A program made the translations under genes and the position numbers. Below, piece after piece: positions 1 through 13,900 of a DNA stretch of 64,000 bases. Position 1 is the stretch's first letter; each line of letters starts with the position of its first letter. Under the pieces are notes generated by a model, which was not told the DNA's origin, searched no databases, and worked only from the letters and a program-made list of their open reading frames with translations. The stretch is from Eremophila alpestris peregrina (Eukaryota; Chordata; Aves; Passeriformes; Alaudidae), in assembly GCA_009792885.1 (NCBI GenBank), contig WMCF01000067.1, positions 1,902,016-1,966,015 of the forward strand. The letters run 5' to 3'.

Positions 1-3000
1 CTGCACACACCTGGTGCTGAGGCCAGGGAGCCCAAAGGCAGCTTAGAGGCAGGAGCAGAGGCTCTGGGGCTGGCTAAACAAGCACTTGCTGCTGGGTGTC
101 ACAGTCACAGATGCAGCAGCAGCAGAAGTGTCTGTGCAGGGAGATGCACCTTTTAACCTCTGCTGACACTTCCTGGGACTGTGCAGGGATCAGTGTGAAA
201 GAACCTTTTGAGTGAAGATAAGTCACCCTGCAGGAGCCAGCACACCCAGGGGCTGGTCTGCTCCCCTCTGAGTCCTGCCTGTCCCACCATGTCCTGCAAG
301 GACAGCTGAGATCCCACACAGGCACAGCTTGGGCTGGTACAGCCTCAGGTACAGCACCCTGAGCTTACTCCAAAAACCATAAATAACATCACAACTTAGC
401 ATTAGTGGATCCCTAGTCATTAACTGGAGGGGAAAGATGGCAATTAACACTCAGCCTACAGTGAACCTCCTGCCATCATCTTCAAATGCAGGAGCAAAGT
501 CTCTTCATCCCAGCTTTCCATGACTAAGAGGCCACAAAATTTATGTTGCTGTGCTGTTTTTTTAATGTGCATCTCAAGCCATTTACCTGCAACCCAGTCC
601 CCTAAAATATGAAAGCACCTGCAGGAGCAGGAATGAGCTGTGCTCAGTGAGTAACTACTCACAGGCTACACCACAGATGCTTCACCCTCACTGGAATGTC
701 CAATTCAATCCTGTGCTTTTTGCAGTGCTGTGATCCCACCCTCAGTGGTCAGATTTGGTCTGTTCTCACCTGGCCCCTCTGCTTCCTTCAGTCCATTTTG
801 TCTCCTATCAGCTTCAGCTGCTGCTGTGCCTTCCTCATCTTTTCCTGTTCCCTTTCTCCCTCACCATATGGTGTTCATTTTGGCTGCAAAAGACATTAAT
901 TTCATTATTCATGAGGAATCTCACTCCCATTAAGAAAAAAAAAACAACAAAAAACAATCAAGAGAGAACAACTGACAAACCCTAGCACATAATAAAATTA
1001 AGGAGGTACTTGGTATCTTCCTTGATCTGCTATTTTGGTTGTGGAAGGAAACATTATTAGCTTTTGAAAAAAATGCTACAGCATTTGTCAGGCAGTGGGC
1101 AGAAGCCACTAATGACAGCTGTGCTCAGCAAAATTAATTCTTAGTAAAACACTAGTCCTTGCTTGAGAGAGAGAGAAATTCTCAATGGTTTTAGCTACAC
1201 ATGGATTATATAATCCCTGTGCCAGGAAATGACATTGCAAACAGCCAAACCCCAGTACTATGTGCATTAACAATCCTTCACCTTAACAGTGAAAGCATCT
1301 GTGTGCAAGGACAGTGCCCAGTGACAGCACAGAAAGGATATCAACCCTCCACAAATTACTCTCCAGAGCCAATGCAAAATAATTCCTTTTTCCATCTCCT
1401 TTGGAACAAAAATGGTTTTGCTGTTTGCATGAAAGCCTTAACAGTCTGGCTTTTCAGTAGCCAAAAAGGATTTGGTTTTTAATCAATAACTGCCAAGGAA
1501 AAGAAATAAAAAGAAAGAAAAAGCCTCACCCCACTTGGTCACAGACCTCACCTTTAATTTGCTTTAGGCACCAGACACTGCTGTCCCCATGGCTTCAGAG
1601 GGAAAACCCAAAGCAAATCCATTCCAGAGCAGCACACAACATCCTTCAGTAGCTGCCATTTGTGTGTCTGGCACATCAGAAAGGCACCAGGAACACAATT
1701 TCAGAAGCAATGCTTACCCAGGAAATCCTGAAGGCAGATGTAGTCTTTACATTGATCTGCAGCTTGGTAAGCTGGATCTTGCCTAGGCTGGATCTTGCCT
1801 AGGCTGGATCTTGCCTGGGCTTGGATTTCAAGCTTTTACCACCAGGATTAAACCAAAAGAAAAGAATCTACTTCAAGTCATCACTATCTGCAGGTTTACT
1901 ACAAGACTTTTTCTTGCTAATTCCACAAGAGGACATGGCCAAACTTCAGGAGAGGCACTGCAAAGTGAACACCTCTGTCTGTGAGGATTTGAGGCTCCAA
2001 GTACCTTTAGGGATGGTTCTCCAGACAAACATGGTCACCTCAGGGCACCCAGGGACCTTGGCTCTTCACTCCAGAATGTGGCTCCCTGAAGAACACCAGC
2101 TGTACTTACAGAGAGGAGAAGAAGAAAGGCTCCTTCAGTCAGCAGTGCAAGGTCCACAGCTGAGAAATGGCATTTAGTCAGCAGCATTAGGGCAGCACTG
2201 GAGGGAGGTGGCCTGGATAGTTCACTCTCAGTAATTTTGTGAGCTTGAGAAAAAGTCCTTGAGCTACTCAAAAGCACAATGGGAATAAAAAAGTCATAGA
2301 TTAAAAAAAAAAAAAAAAAAGGAAAAACCAGATAAGAGAATTCTGTATAGGATAAAACAAGTTGCACATCTGAGTAGTTTGGAGGTTAAAATGAGTTTAG
2401 AGCAGATCAGCAAATGCAGCTCTTGTTGCTGGCAGGAACAGTTGCACTTACTGTTCTAGCTTTCCTAAACCAGCAACATCTTAAATCCTTCTCAAAAAGC
2501 AGGACTAGAATTCAAAAGAAAGCTCAAGGCCAGCATTTTAGGAAGTTTGGAGAAAAAAACCCAGAAAGCCTAATGCCAAAGAATCCTTAGGAATAATAAA
2601 GGAAAACCAACAATTTCCAGTGGTCACATTCAATTAGAAATTAAAATGCTTTATACATCAAACCAAGCTAAAGTGTGGACCTAAAAATTTAGACATGATC
2701 TTTAAGTTAGCAATAAACATTTAAGAATCCACATTAGCCAAAGTCTGTGCAGTCTGTTCCATTTGGGTGAAAAAGCCCTGTTCAGAACTACACCCTCCCC
2801 TTTAATTTCTCATAAGCAGCTGATTTCTTTCATTCTGTTCTTATACAAAACCTAAACATCATGCTTTTCTGAAACCTCCTCAGCCTTTTACCTGCCTCTG
2901 ACTACACAGTTTGCTATACACTGCATTTATAATAACCTACAGCAAATCAGAGTCAACACTGAGAACATTTTACTACTGAAAACGTTTGTTTTTACCATCA

Positions 3001-3589
3001 GCTGCCTCATCTTTTCTGTATCAATTGCACTCACCTCACCTATCACTTGCAGTAAGTGAACAAGTTACACAAACAGTTGCTAACACATCCAAAATTGATG
3101 TGCTCACTTCCTTGTAAACCACATTTTCTTCAAAACAAAAACCCCCAGAATTTGAGAATAACCTTCCAATACAAAGTTTGTCACAGCTTCTTTTTATCCA
3201 CATGTATCCATTTATCATTCTTATCAAAGAGATCAATCACTGTAATATTGGATCAAGTGCAAATCTGTACAGCCAAAGACTCTGTGTGATCCTGTCCCCA
3301 TGGGGTGTCTTCCCCCTAATGTTGCTCATCAGCTTTCAAAGACACCAAGATGGGTGAAAAAGAATTCCCATCTCAGTGGGGAACTGAACCCACTGCCAGC
3401 AGCTTTGGCAACACTGGGTTCTGGGTCACACACCCCAAACCCACCCCAAGAGCTCTGGCAGCCCTCAGAAAATAAAGGGGCTCCCCTCAAGTCCCCCCAA
3501 GCCCTTTTTTGTTACCCAAAAAACAAAAGGAAAGAGGAGCAGTGCTCTTTGCACCACAGCACCTTGTGCCCTCTCAAACAAACAGAGAC
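1..3589. other. Intergenic region downstream of CABIN1
   Basis: I see no exon-like reading frame with splice sites and no recognisable gene on either strand. Contents: a 16-bp tandem repeat (1771-1818), an A-run near 2303-2321 and otherwise unique AT-rich sequence. Confidence 0.6.
1771..1818. repeat. Tandem repeat, 16-bp unit x 3
   Basis: GCTGGATCTTGCCTAG is repeated in three head-to-tail copies, the third ending GG instead of AG. Two copies are identical, which points to recent slippage or duplication. Confidence 0.9.
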
Positions 3590-3605
3590 AACAGTGCATT
3601 TCAAC

Positions 3606-3611
3606 TTTATT
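3606..3611 (-). terminator. CABIN1: Candidate polyadenylation signal of CABIN1
   Basis: Minus-strand AATAAA is followed after about 15-20 bases by a TG/T-rich stretch (TGTTGTCTCTGTTTG), the usual arrangement of a cleavage site and downstream element. Cleavage is expected near 3585-3595. Confidence 0.7.
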
Positions 3612-3716
3612 AGAAAAGAAACCCAAAAGTTTATACAAAGCTCTGCATTTTACAGAAAACCAACCCCCCAAACACAAAGAAATCTGACATTGCAAGCTGT
3701 ATGCAGTTTCTGGTTT

Positions 3717-3793
3717 CATATACAGACATATATATATGTACATACACATATATATATGTGTGTGGGTGCACACAGGGGTATATATAGTGTGTG
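3717..3793. repeat. TA/CA-type compound microsatellite in the 3' UTR
   Basis: Alternating purine-pyrimidine tract of (TA)n, (CATA)n and (TG)n segments. On the CABIN1 mRNA strand it contains UGUACAUA (plus 3735-3742), which matches the Pumilio consensus UGUANAUA. Confidence 0.85.
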
Positions 3794-4846
3794 ACGTCGT
3801 TTTTTTTGCATGGTTTGCATTCATTATTTTACAAAGTTAACATTCAGTAGAAAAAAAAAAAAGGATTTTTGTTACCATTATTTTCTCATATAAATAACTG
3901 TGAGCAGTCCCTCTGCAGATAGATAAAAAACACCTTTTCGTGTCATTCTGTAAAAAACAGACATTACTGAAATGGTACTGAAAGCTTTCAAGTTTTTTTT
4001 TTTTTTTCAATACCACCATAAAAATATCATCTAGCCCCCAATTCAAAATGCTTGTCCAAGGCATTAGAAGAGAAAGGACTGTAAGACAATTCTGGAAAGA
4101 TCAGTTCTTTAAGCCAACATTCAGGTAGATAAATTTTGCTGGACCTCATACACTGGTGTGAAATGAGCACAAACAGGAGAGCACCCTCTCTGTCTGCCTG
4201 GAAAAGCTGGTTCTTTTGTCTGTTTGAAAGAGTCCAATTCCCACAAAGCACCCAGCAGTGTGCAGGAGCTGTCAGACTCTCAGCTCACCCTCCTTGCCAC
4301 AATCTTTCTTGATGCAGTTAAAAATCTCTCCCAGCTCAGCAAGCTTTTCCTACTCCATTCACCTTAAACAGAGCTGTTGGATTAATCATGGCATGGTTAG
4401 ACAGACATCAGGTTGTTGCTGAATTACTGGGACAAAAACTTAGCAAGAGGGGGGAAATACAAGACAACTAAAAGGAAGAAAACACCATAGAAAAGAGCAA
4501 CTCCCAAGGCTCTGGTTTGGAGAAGCAGGAACAGTAGAGAGATTATGAATTGCAGCTCAAAACATCCTGGTGTTTACTGAAGTTCCTGGTGACAGTGTGA
4601 TCCAGAGTAACCAACTGCCTGGTAAACAATCAATCATTCTTTCCATCAAGCACCATGATGGGGAGAAGGGCCAAGAGTCTGAAGGCAATACAAGTGGTTG
4701 TGGTGATAACAAAGGTAATGAGAGTGGAGAACACAATGATGCCAATTAAATGGAGAGTAATGCCAATGAAGATGTTTCAACTTCCAGAGATGCTGGCAAC
4801 AAGAAGAATGGTTATGTGGTTGGTGTTGATGATGGCCAGAATTCAT

Positions 4847-4990
4847 TCATATGTCCATGTAGTCATCATCTTCATCAGTATCACTTTCCAGTGAGGACTC
4901 CTGGCTTGAGGTCTCTAAGATTTCCAAAGCTGGCTGACAAAGGCTCTCCTTCTTTACATTCGCTGCAGACTGAGCAGACAAAATAGCAGA
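4847..4990 (-). CDS. CABIN1: CABIN1 last coding exon: MEF2-binding helix and acidic tail
   Basis: The acceptor is a CT-rich tract ending GGGATCAG. It reads SAILSAQSAANVKKESLCQP, then ALEILETSSQESSLESD and TDEDDDYMDI before a TGA stop at 4849-4847. The first 20 or so residues complete the helix that inserts in the hydrophobic groove of the MEF2 MADS/MEF2 domain. The acidic tail is the conserved end of CABIN1. The acceptor tract overlaps a short GA/CT microsatellite (5005-5014 area). Confidence 0.97.
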   Translation of the reverse strand, partial: SAILSAQSAANVKKESLCQPALEILETSSQESSLESDTDEDDDYMDI

Positions 4991-7900
4991 CTGATCCCAA
5001 AAAGAGAGAGAGAGAATATATTGCTAAATAGTCAGGATAAACCCATGATCACAGGGACAAAAGCCCACTGGTTGCTATTCCTTCACATTCAATAACTGCC
5101 TTGTGTTGATAAAAGATCCATCCTAATGTCAAACAACATAACATTTACCAGCAGGCTTCCCCACAGCTCCTGTTCTGGTAGCTTGCACTGATCTCAGAAC
5201 TGCAATGGCTGCACTGGGTCACTCAGCCATCTTTGTAACTTTTCCCAAATCCCTCAGAAAAGGGATAGGGACCAGAAGAGCTCTCACTTCACCCACAGCC
5301 AGGATTTCATCACCAGTCCTTTAAGAACTGGCTCCTGCTGGTAACAGAACCTCCTTGCACTGCTGATCTACCTCTGGCTATGAACTGGGGACATCAACTG
5401 CTGCTTCTTTCCCACAAGGATCTTACTGGGGGGAGAATTAAGATAAAAACAATAATCTAAAAAAATTACTGTTTCCCTTTTATTACCTTTAATTTTTGCT
5501 TGGTCTCTTCTGAAATGCTGCCCTTTGGAGAAAGGAGGGTGGGAGTGGGTGGAGTGACAGTGATCTCAGGTGGAAATTTGGTGACAGATGAAGGTATGAA
5601 AAGCTTTGGCATGTTGGGCAGAATGCGAGTTTTTACTCGGGTGCCATCTGTCTTGTTCTGCTGACTTCCCAAAGTCTGTGAACTGGAGCTGAGTTCAGGC
5701 TTGGAACTGGAGGCTAAACACAAAACAGCAAGGAAAAAATATGTTAGGAAGTTATCTAGGATTTCAGGTGTCAAAAAAGAGGGAAGAGTTCATTGGTAGA
5801 TGTAAGGCTGGCTCAAAAGGCCTTTCTTCAAGCCTTGCAATAACCAAAGCTTAGCACCAGAAAAGATTATATAATGACAACTGGAAAGCAGTAGTGATTA
5901 AAAATATCTTACTGGATGGCAGAAACTCAACCTGACCAAGCACAACAACCACCCAGCCCATGGCAGTGTAGCAGTGGCCATCCACACCTACAAACACCAT
6001 CTTCCCACCTGTGCCAGATGCAATCACTGCATTCTCTGTCTCTCCAGTCTGTAATGCAACAAAGCTCTTCAGCTTTACTTATCAGTCTTCAATTCCTCCA
6101 CCACAGTGTTCTTGTTAATTACTGAGAGAGCAACTCCTCAACAATTAGAGAAAATATCTGGTAACACTTGTCAGCATTTCCCCATGACTGTTCCAGTGTT
6201 GCCATAAAGCCCTCCTTGGTGTGCTCATGCCACTGCCTCCCACAATGGTTATCACAATTCCACATCCTTCCCCAGTGTCTCAGTTGGGGTCTCACAATGC
6301 AAACTTCTCTGAGTGTTTAACTGAGTACATCACAGGAAGGATCCAGCCCCTCCCTAGGCACTATCACATTACAAAATTATGTATCCACAACAACAACCAG
6401 TAGATGACAATGCTCTGATGTTAAAAGCTGAATATTTTTAAAAGAGATTTCTTACTAATAATGCTGCTTCACATAGAGCCAAAATTATTTTTTAGAAACT
6501 GTATAAATGGAAACACCAGGGCCTTTCTCAGTCTGGTAATTATGACAGGTGTTCACATACATTTTTTCAGGTTCAGTATTGTCAAATCCATCTCTGGCAG
6601 ATATTGGGAAGCAACATGGCCACTCACACACAGCAAAATAAAATGCCAGTCTCCTAATACTGTCCTGAGAAACAGGCAGCAGTAGAGCAAACTACTAAGG
6701 GATGTAAAATTGAATTGCATGTTCTCAACAGCACACAGGAATGTAAGAGCTGCCACAAGAGATGAGGCATGGCTTTCCATCAAGGTCAGTGACCCATCTC
6801 CATGGGCAGCCAGTCCTTCCAGACAGTAATCAGACACAGGATAATCTGCCTCTCACAAATAAGCAAAAACAAGATACCTCAAATATGAATATCCAGATTA
6901 TGCTTGCCTGAAATACCAGTTTTTACATTTTTTTCAATTAAAACACCAACTTTTTCTCTTGGGAAGAGGACAGGGGAGGGATAGAACACATTAACTGCTG
7001 TAATGCTGGTTTTTATGTTTACTCAGACTGAGTCAGTTTTGTGAAAAACCATTTCCTTCTGCTAAATATCCCAACAGTATAATCCAAAGTGTTATCATAC
7101 TGCCCCATAGAAGGGTTCAATTAAAAGAAGAATTCTGCTTTACAGGATGCACAAACTCCATTGCACAGAAGCTGGTACTGGAGGGTTTTTATTTGGCTTT
7201 GCTGCCATGGTATTTAGCATGCCAGACATGCACCAAAGCATCACCACTAAGGGATGGCAGGGCTCCTGCCCAGGAAGCTCAGGCACTGCCAGGAATGCAG
7301 CTTAACTCTGGAATACCTGAGTGGAAGGAAGGGAAACTGAGGAACATCAATCCCAGCTGTCCAACCACTCAGTGCCTGCAGACTGCTCACAGCTCACCAC
7401 CCATCTCAGAATGCCCTGAAGCACAGGAAGCTCCTACCTGGGGTACAAACATGTGCTGAATTTGTGCTGGGCACGGGCTCCACTTGCCAGCAAAGAGGCT
7501 CTGGGGATGGTGCAACAGTAGCCATTTTCATCTGCTGGCAAAGCCGCGACTCCTGCTGCTGAAATCCAAGCCCCTCCAAAGGCACTTCAAGCTCTTCTTC
7601 CTCTTTGGTAATGAAATATAATTCACAGATTAAGAGACATCCTGATCTCCCTCCTAAGCCTCAATCCTTCTGCTGTCTAACCAACAGGCAGAAAAATCCT
7701 TATAGCCTTTGCTCTGTTTCTAAACCGTAACGTGACTGAGTGAAATTAAGTATTGGCAAGTTAAGATGGCAGGAGCAACTTTTTCATACTTAGTGCCATC
7801 AATTCAAACTCTTAGAAAAGGGTAAATGTCATTTATAAAAGGAAGGAAAAAAATTTTGAGACATTTTGTCATCCCTGCACATCTGCAAAAGCACAGAGAG

Positions 7901-10900
7901 CTGAGCATCTCCTTTGGAGCTGTGAGGGCTGGAAGGAAGAGCTGCCACGTGCAGAGCAAAATCCATCACCGTTAATGAAGGGCCAGCTGTGATGGATGGG
8001 TCCCTCCCTGACCCCCAGCCACAGGTACCTGCTGCTCACTGCCAGGGAAACTCACCACTGTGCACATCAAATAACAGGGCCAAATCCATTTTTCCTGAAA
8101 CCAATAGCAAGTGATCCTGAGTGCCCACTCTTCACTGATAAATCCACTGCACCTCTATAAATATATCAGCCTGAAATTCCCACCTTCTGCTATTCTGGAA
8201 CCTGGGATGTTTATAACTCAGAATCCATGTGTGTGTACAGTTATTATCTACCAGCTGTACCTGCTTTTAAATTAATGCAGAGTTAAAGCAGCTTTCTTAC
8301 ACACTGAGCTGCATGTTGTACACAGCAGGAATAATTTTCACTCAACTGCTGAGAGCTCCCAGGGCCCTTTCAGGCCAGGGCAGCAACCCTTTCAAGGCTA
8401 TGGACACACAAACAAGCTCTTATTCTCTCTTAAAAATGAAGACAGTCTTCAAAAACAAAGGGCTGCCTGGTCTAATTTAAATCACCTCATATTTCCACAG
8501 GCTAAGCTATCATGGACCAGCACATGCAGTGAATATTCACAGTCTCACTTGCTCTAAAATTCTTTGTATGTCAGTGCTCTAAATTAATTTGGGATTTTGA
8601 CCATGCAACGTCTTAAAAAGGAATACATATTTTAACTTTTCCTCATTGGAAAACTGCTCCCACCCCCTCAAGTGTTGAAAACACTTCTCCATCTCCACCA
8701 ATATAGAGAAGCTCTCGGAATTTACCATGGTAATATTCTCCTGTACAAGAGTTCCCCTTGCAGAAATGCTTCAGGAAACATCACAGCTTAACAGTCTGAT
8801 CTACACAGTTTGAAAGATGCAACTTTCTAACAGAGTTATCATTTCTATGGTTCTTGAATAACTTGTATGAAAAAAGCTCAGGAAAGGAGGCTGATCCATC
8901 AGCCACTGCTTTTCATAGGTACAGAAAAATCCCCATTACCCAGACTTGCAGCTGAAAGCTCATCTAAGCCTTAGGATAAATGAGATTGCTTGTAGAGAAG
9001 TGTCCAATAACTCCCAAAAAGGAAAGGTCACCCACTACAGCACAGTTCACAGGCAGCTCCTGTTCTGAGATGTTCCACTCACTACCAAGCACAAAATGGA
9101 ACAGTCTGATGCAGATGAACGTGGTTCTCATTCTCAGCACTCTCTTTGCACATTTCTGGATACTTCAAAATACACCACTGGAAGGAGGAAATAATTCTTG
9201 CACCTGTACATGTATTAATAGGCCAAATCAGCTGAGCTCAAGGCAGAAGGGAGTGCTGAACTGCAGGATCCTGAGCAGGAAAACCCCAAGCATTGTCTCC
9301 CCTCTGCAGAAGCAGAGGGCAGCTGAAGGCTCCCTGGGTGCTGCCTGCCCTCTCCAGAGGGATTTACCCCCAGGAGCAGCCCCAGCATGGCCCAGGGCAG
9401 CACACACAGCCCATCACCCTGCTGCCTCCAAACCCAGAGCACAAACCCACTCTGACATGGATCAGACACAGCAGCAGCATTACAGCAACAGCTGAAGAAC
9501 AGCAAGATGAAAATGATCATTTCAGATTACCCCACAAGAGAAAGGAGAAGCCAACTCATTCTTAACTTACTCCAGCACTCCAGAATCACCCTCTTAAGTA
9601 GCCAGGGTAAGTACTAACAGAATCTTTCTCATCCACTTATTAACCCAGAACACAAACCAGTAATTAACTGAGCAGCCACAAAACTATACACAAATAAACT
9701 GCAAATCCTACAGCCTCAGCTATGCTGCTAACTGAGAGCAGTTTTCATCTACCCTACTACTTAACTACATTAGGGACTTATTAGTTCACAATACAGAATA
9801 AGAGCTCTGATTTGCATTATTATTTAATGACAAAACTCTCCTTCTCGTGCTGATTACAATATTTGTTTAATTATAAGATATATCATTGCTTAAACTGATT
9901 TGCTGTACTTTATTTTAACTAAATTAAGGCCCACTGACAAAAGCTCTTTTGAGCAGCCTAATTCTAGGAAGATGCTACCAGACTGGTATCAGTCTGTGCT
10001 CTCTCAAGAGCAATCACCAAGAGCATCATATACATCTCCATATTCCAGAATATATTTTTTCAAGTTTTGAAGATGCAGTTTTACAGTACAGTAAAATTAG
10101 ATTTAAGTTTGAATAAAATAACTGACAGCAATTTTTAATGTAGAAGTGAAAGGAAATTAAAGGGCAGGAATCTGGCACTGTGTATTTCTATCACTGCACT
10201 TCTGGAAACAATATTTGTTAATATTCTATTAGAATGTGCCTTTCAGTACAATAGAAATCAAGAACCACTGTCTGTTAATCAGTCCCTTGCTGTCAGAGAT
10301 GTTCAATACAGTCACAGAATTCTATTCCCTGACTGGGTCATACACTTCATTCTTTCAGGACTCTGCAATTTTATTTTTTTAAAATTTAAATAGAAACAAT
10401 GCCACTCAAGTGACCAAGTTAAAAATAAAGTTAATAAACAAAATATTTTTTAGACTTCTTGAAAATAACAAGAATTGGTTGTTTCAGTGTACATATCATA
10501 ATTTATACATTAATTTATTGCACAGATATTTGTTCTTTTTTTATTACAGACAAAAAGGTCAAAACAAGGAAGGACAATCAAGAGAAATAAATATCCAGCT
10601 GGATCTCCTCATTATTTGTCTAAAACGGATTTCTGAAGAGAATATTTTAATATTTGTTTTGAGGAAGAAGCTGTTAAAGCCCTGAACATAATGTCCTAGT
10701 TCTTCTAATAAAAACTTTCCCCAGGGAGGCAAAGACTCCACTAACTCGTGAGCCACAATATTCTGCACAAGTGCAGGAACACCAGAATAAAAGTGCAGCA
10801 CATTCTGAAGGTGCTCAGGAGCTCACATTTAATATCAGTTAATAAATCTTTTGGTATTAGCCAGTCCTTGCACTGCCTTGGCAGGTTTTCAAACATTAGC

Positions 10901-13900
10901 TCTACAGACCCAACTGAAAATAAACCCAGTTTCTGAAGGTATAAAATGCACGAGAGCCTGGTCCCCAGGCTGAGATGGGGCAGGCAGTGCACTCTGCAGC
11001 CCCATTTAGCACTCTCACAGCACAGCACACAGACACAAGCACAGATTTGCAATGCACGTCACTATTGACACCGAAAAGTTCCTCTCCAACCCAGCTGAAT
11101 TACAAGGATTTTTTTTTTTAGCCTTCCCATTTCCCAACAACTGCCTCGATCCGCACAAAACAGCACACGACACAGAAAGAGGGACATCATACCTTTCAAC
11201 ATCTCCCTGCTTTAGTGGGGAAGAAACAAGCTGACAACAATTCAATGCAACAACCTACTCCAGCTTTCCTCTCCAACCTCTTCCCACTTGTTGCCAGGGT
11301 AACCAGTGTTTGCAGATGCCTATAGCGGGCGCCTGGGTTCATGACTTCATCACAGTTAATATCCTGTGCCAGCTCCTCACACACTGCATGCACTGCATGC
11401 ATTTATCCACACACCACAAACACACACGTTACACAACCCCAGCAGCGTCTGCAGCCCGCTCTGCTGCTCTGATGGACAGGAAAATCCAAAATAACGCCGG
11501 CAAAAATAATCACTTGGCAATTTGAAGGCGGGGAGAAAGTTTAAAAGCAGTGCTACTGTAAGCAGTAAGCAGCTGCTCTGGTCCCTCTGCATTGAACACT
11601 TAATTTGATTTCATCAGGTATGAGGCATTAACATAAGTGTTATAAAATATTTTGTATGGAGTTTCAAAAAATTCTTTAGTCATGCACTAATCCTCTTACA
11701 TTGAAAGACAAGCCCAGAAAATGTGACTAGCACCTGGGAAAAAAGCATTTTCCAGTTTTTAACAGCAGCAGTTTGAAGTATTATAGCACAGATATGTTAA
11801 AGAACATAGGTAACACAGAGTGCATGCACAAAGCACCATTTCGTTATAAGAAAGAAGAAGGAGCTGAGCTTTGAACTCCAGGACAAAATATTAACATCAT
11901 TTGAAAGAAAATGCCAGGAGAAGTGAACAGACAACAACCTCAAGTGCTTAAAAAAAGCACTTGCACCACTTGCCTTCATCCCTCTGCAAAATACCTTCCC
12001 CAGCAGTTCCATGTGTCAAGACAAAAATCCTGAAAACACATCTGCAGTATTCAGCTGATTGCTATTACCTTGCCTTCCAACCACTTCAAAAGAGAAAGGA
12101 CTGAACTGTCTGTGCCTCCAGACTCGAGGAAACACCTTCCTAATCCCAGTAACAACTGGTTACCCTGCACCAGTGACCACCCACAGCACACACAATTGCT
12201 CACACAACTCTTTGCTGTACAGAGACTCTTTTTTTCCACCCAGTGGAAATGGGTCTGATCCTTTGCTCCCTGACATAGTGGAGGAAGTATCTTACCACAT
12301 TTCCAAGGAATAATACTAATGTGAAAACAATTCATCTTCTCTATTCCATCTGCCTTGCTCTCCAGTGTGCTGGGAATTAATACAGCTTTTTTCCCCACAC
12401 AGCAGCTGCAAAGGCCATGGAAAGGCTGAATTTGAAGGAGCTCAGAGTTTCCTTATGAGCTGTGCTACCAAGTCAGCAGAAAGATTGCACTGGAACACAG
12501 GTTGGCTCAGCTGAAGGGAGTTAAGGATGCTGAAACACAGAAACAACAGAGCCTTCAGCCATGAGGTCCCACAGCACAGCAGTGAGGCTCATCACAGGAT
12601 GTGGCAGGTACACTTGGTAGCCTTGCTTTCTCTAAATCCACTCCAAATATCCTGCCATGATATTTATTTCTAAAGAAAGCACTGCCAAGTGCTTTTAGTG
12701 CATATAGCTTTAGAAAGAAGTATTTGACTTGAAATGCCAAATGCAGGAAATTACATTCAAAGCTGACACACCAAGTTGTATGTTAAAAATTAAACATCCC
12801 AGTAATTCTGGAGGCAAAAAGCTGCAGAACACAAGTTCTACTGCCCTCTGAAATAAAAGAAATTCAAGCAGTCTGGTGAACAGAAGTTTGCAGTGCAATA
12901 GCACAGCACAGTGCTATATTTATCACTAGGTCCTGAGCAGGGAGAGAGGACTGTACAATCAAATGAGACATAACCCAAAACTCTTCCTAATGCTGAGGTC
13001 AGCTGTCACAGAACATTAATGAGACCAAAATTTAAAATGGGTGGCTGCTTTAAAAGTGCTTCCTGGAAATAGTCCCTGACCCATTCTGACTCCCAGATCC
13101 TGGGGCCAGTCTAACAGCAGGGACACTGCAACTCCTGTGTCCAAAAACAATTCCTGCCACCACCAGCTGTCCTGGAGGTGCAGAAACCTGGCATGCAGGT
13201 AAGGAAAAACCCTGAAGTTCAATCCTAACCTTCTCTTTCTTGTTTTTTAAACAAAACTTCAATTTTAAAGAGCAAACAATTGGCTTAGATCAAAAAGACA
13301 ACAATTTGATATTCAATTACATGAACTTCCAGATGGCATTATCAAAACACAGCTAATTGATATTTGTTTAATATCTGACTCAGCAAGGACACATCATCTG
13401 GAGAGCATCACAGCAGCACCTGTGGACAGGAACAGTCATTTGCAGCCTCCTGCTTCTGAAATTTCCCTGTGAGTTACCCAACAAAAGCTGCAAGACCTTT
13501 CCTTTGCCATCAATATTCACCCTCCTTTGCCCTGACAGCCAGCTAAGCACAAGGAAATTAGCAAAAGCAGCTGGCAGAAAAATCTCTTAAGTGATTGTAA
13601 TGACACCCCACAATTTTCTAAGTACTTTGTAAGCAACACAATACCTGTGCAGAGGACTCAGAACTACATCTCTCTTCAGTCTGTCTTTGTGCAGGAATAG
13701 ATGTAAATTTTATGCTGCTGACACAATCTCAAACTAGTGAAACTGAGCCATATTGTAACCACACAGCACTGCTACCCTGTTCCTCTACAAAAATCTCCAA
13801 AAAACATGTTTCAGCAGTGCAAGACATCCACAGGGCAGTGACTCTCCAGGATTTTCAGGGAGATCTAAGAGTGCACAGGGCTAGAGAGCCTCCTGGAGCA

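Larger units (their letters stand above)
3590..4846 (-). other. CABIN1: CABIN1 3' untranslated region
   Basis: Inferred from the stop codon to the only clear minus-strand AATAAA downstream. It contains a CAT/CAC-rich stretch just after the stop (4646-4846), a TA/CA microsatellite (3717-3793), a poly(A)/poly(T)-rich region and few ATTTA elements. The 5' boundary is exact; the 3' boundary is estimated from the poly(A) signal and could extend further if other sites are used. Confidence 0.75.

Noticed and set aside
3300..3824. Overlapping frames of 164 and 119 codons around the 3' end of the gene
   Set aside because: They cross the poly(A) signal and the TA/CA microsatellite and show no family similarity.
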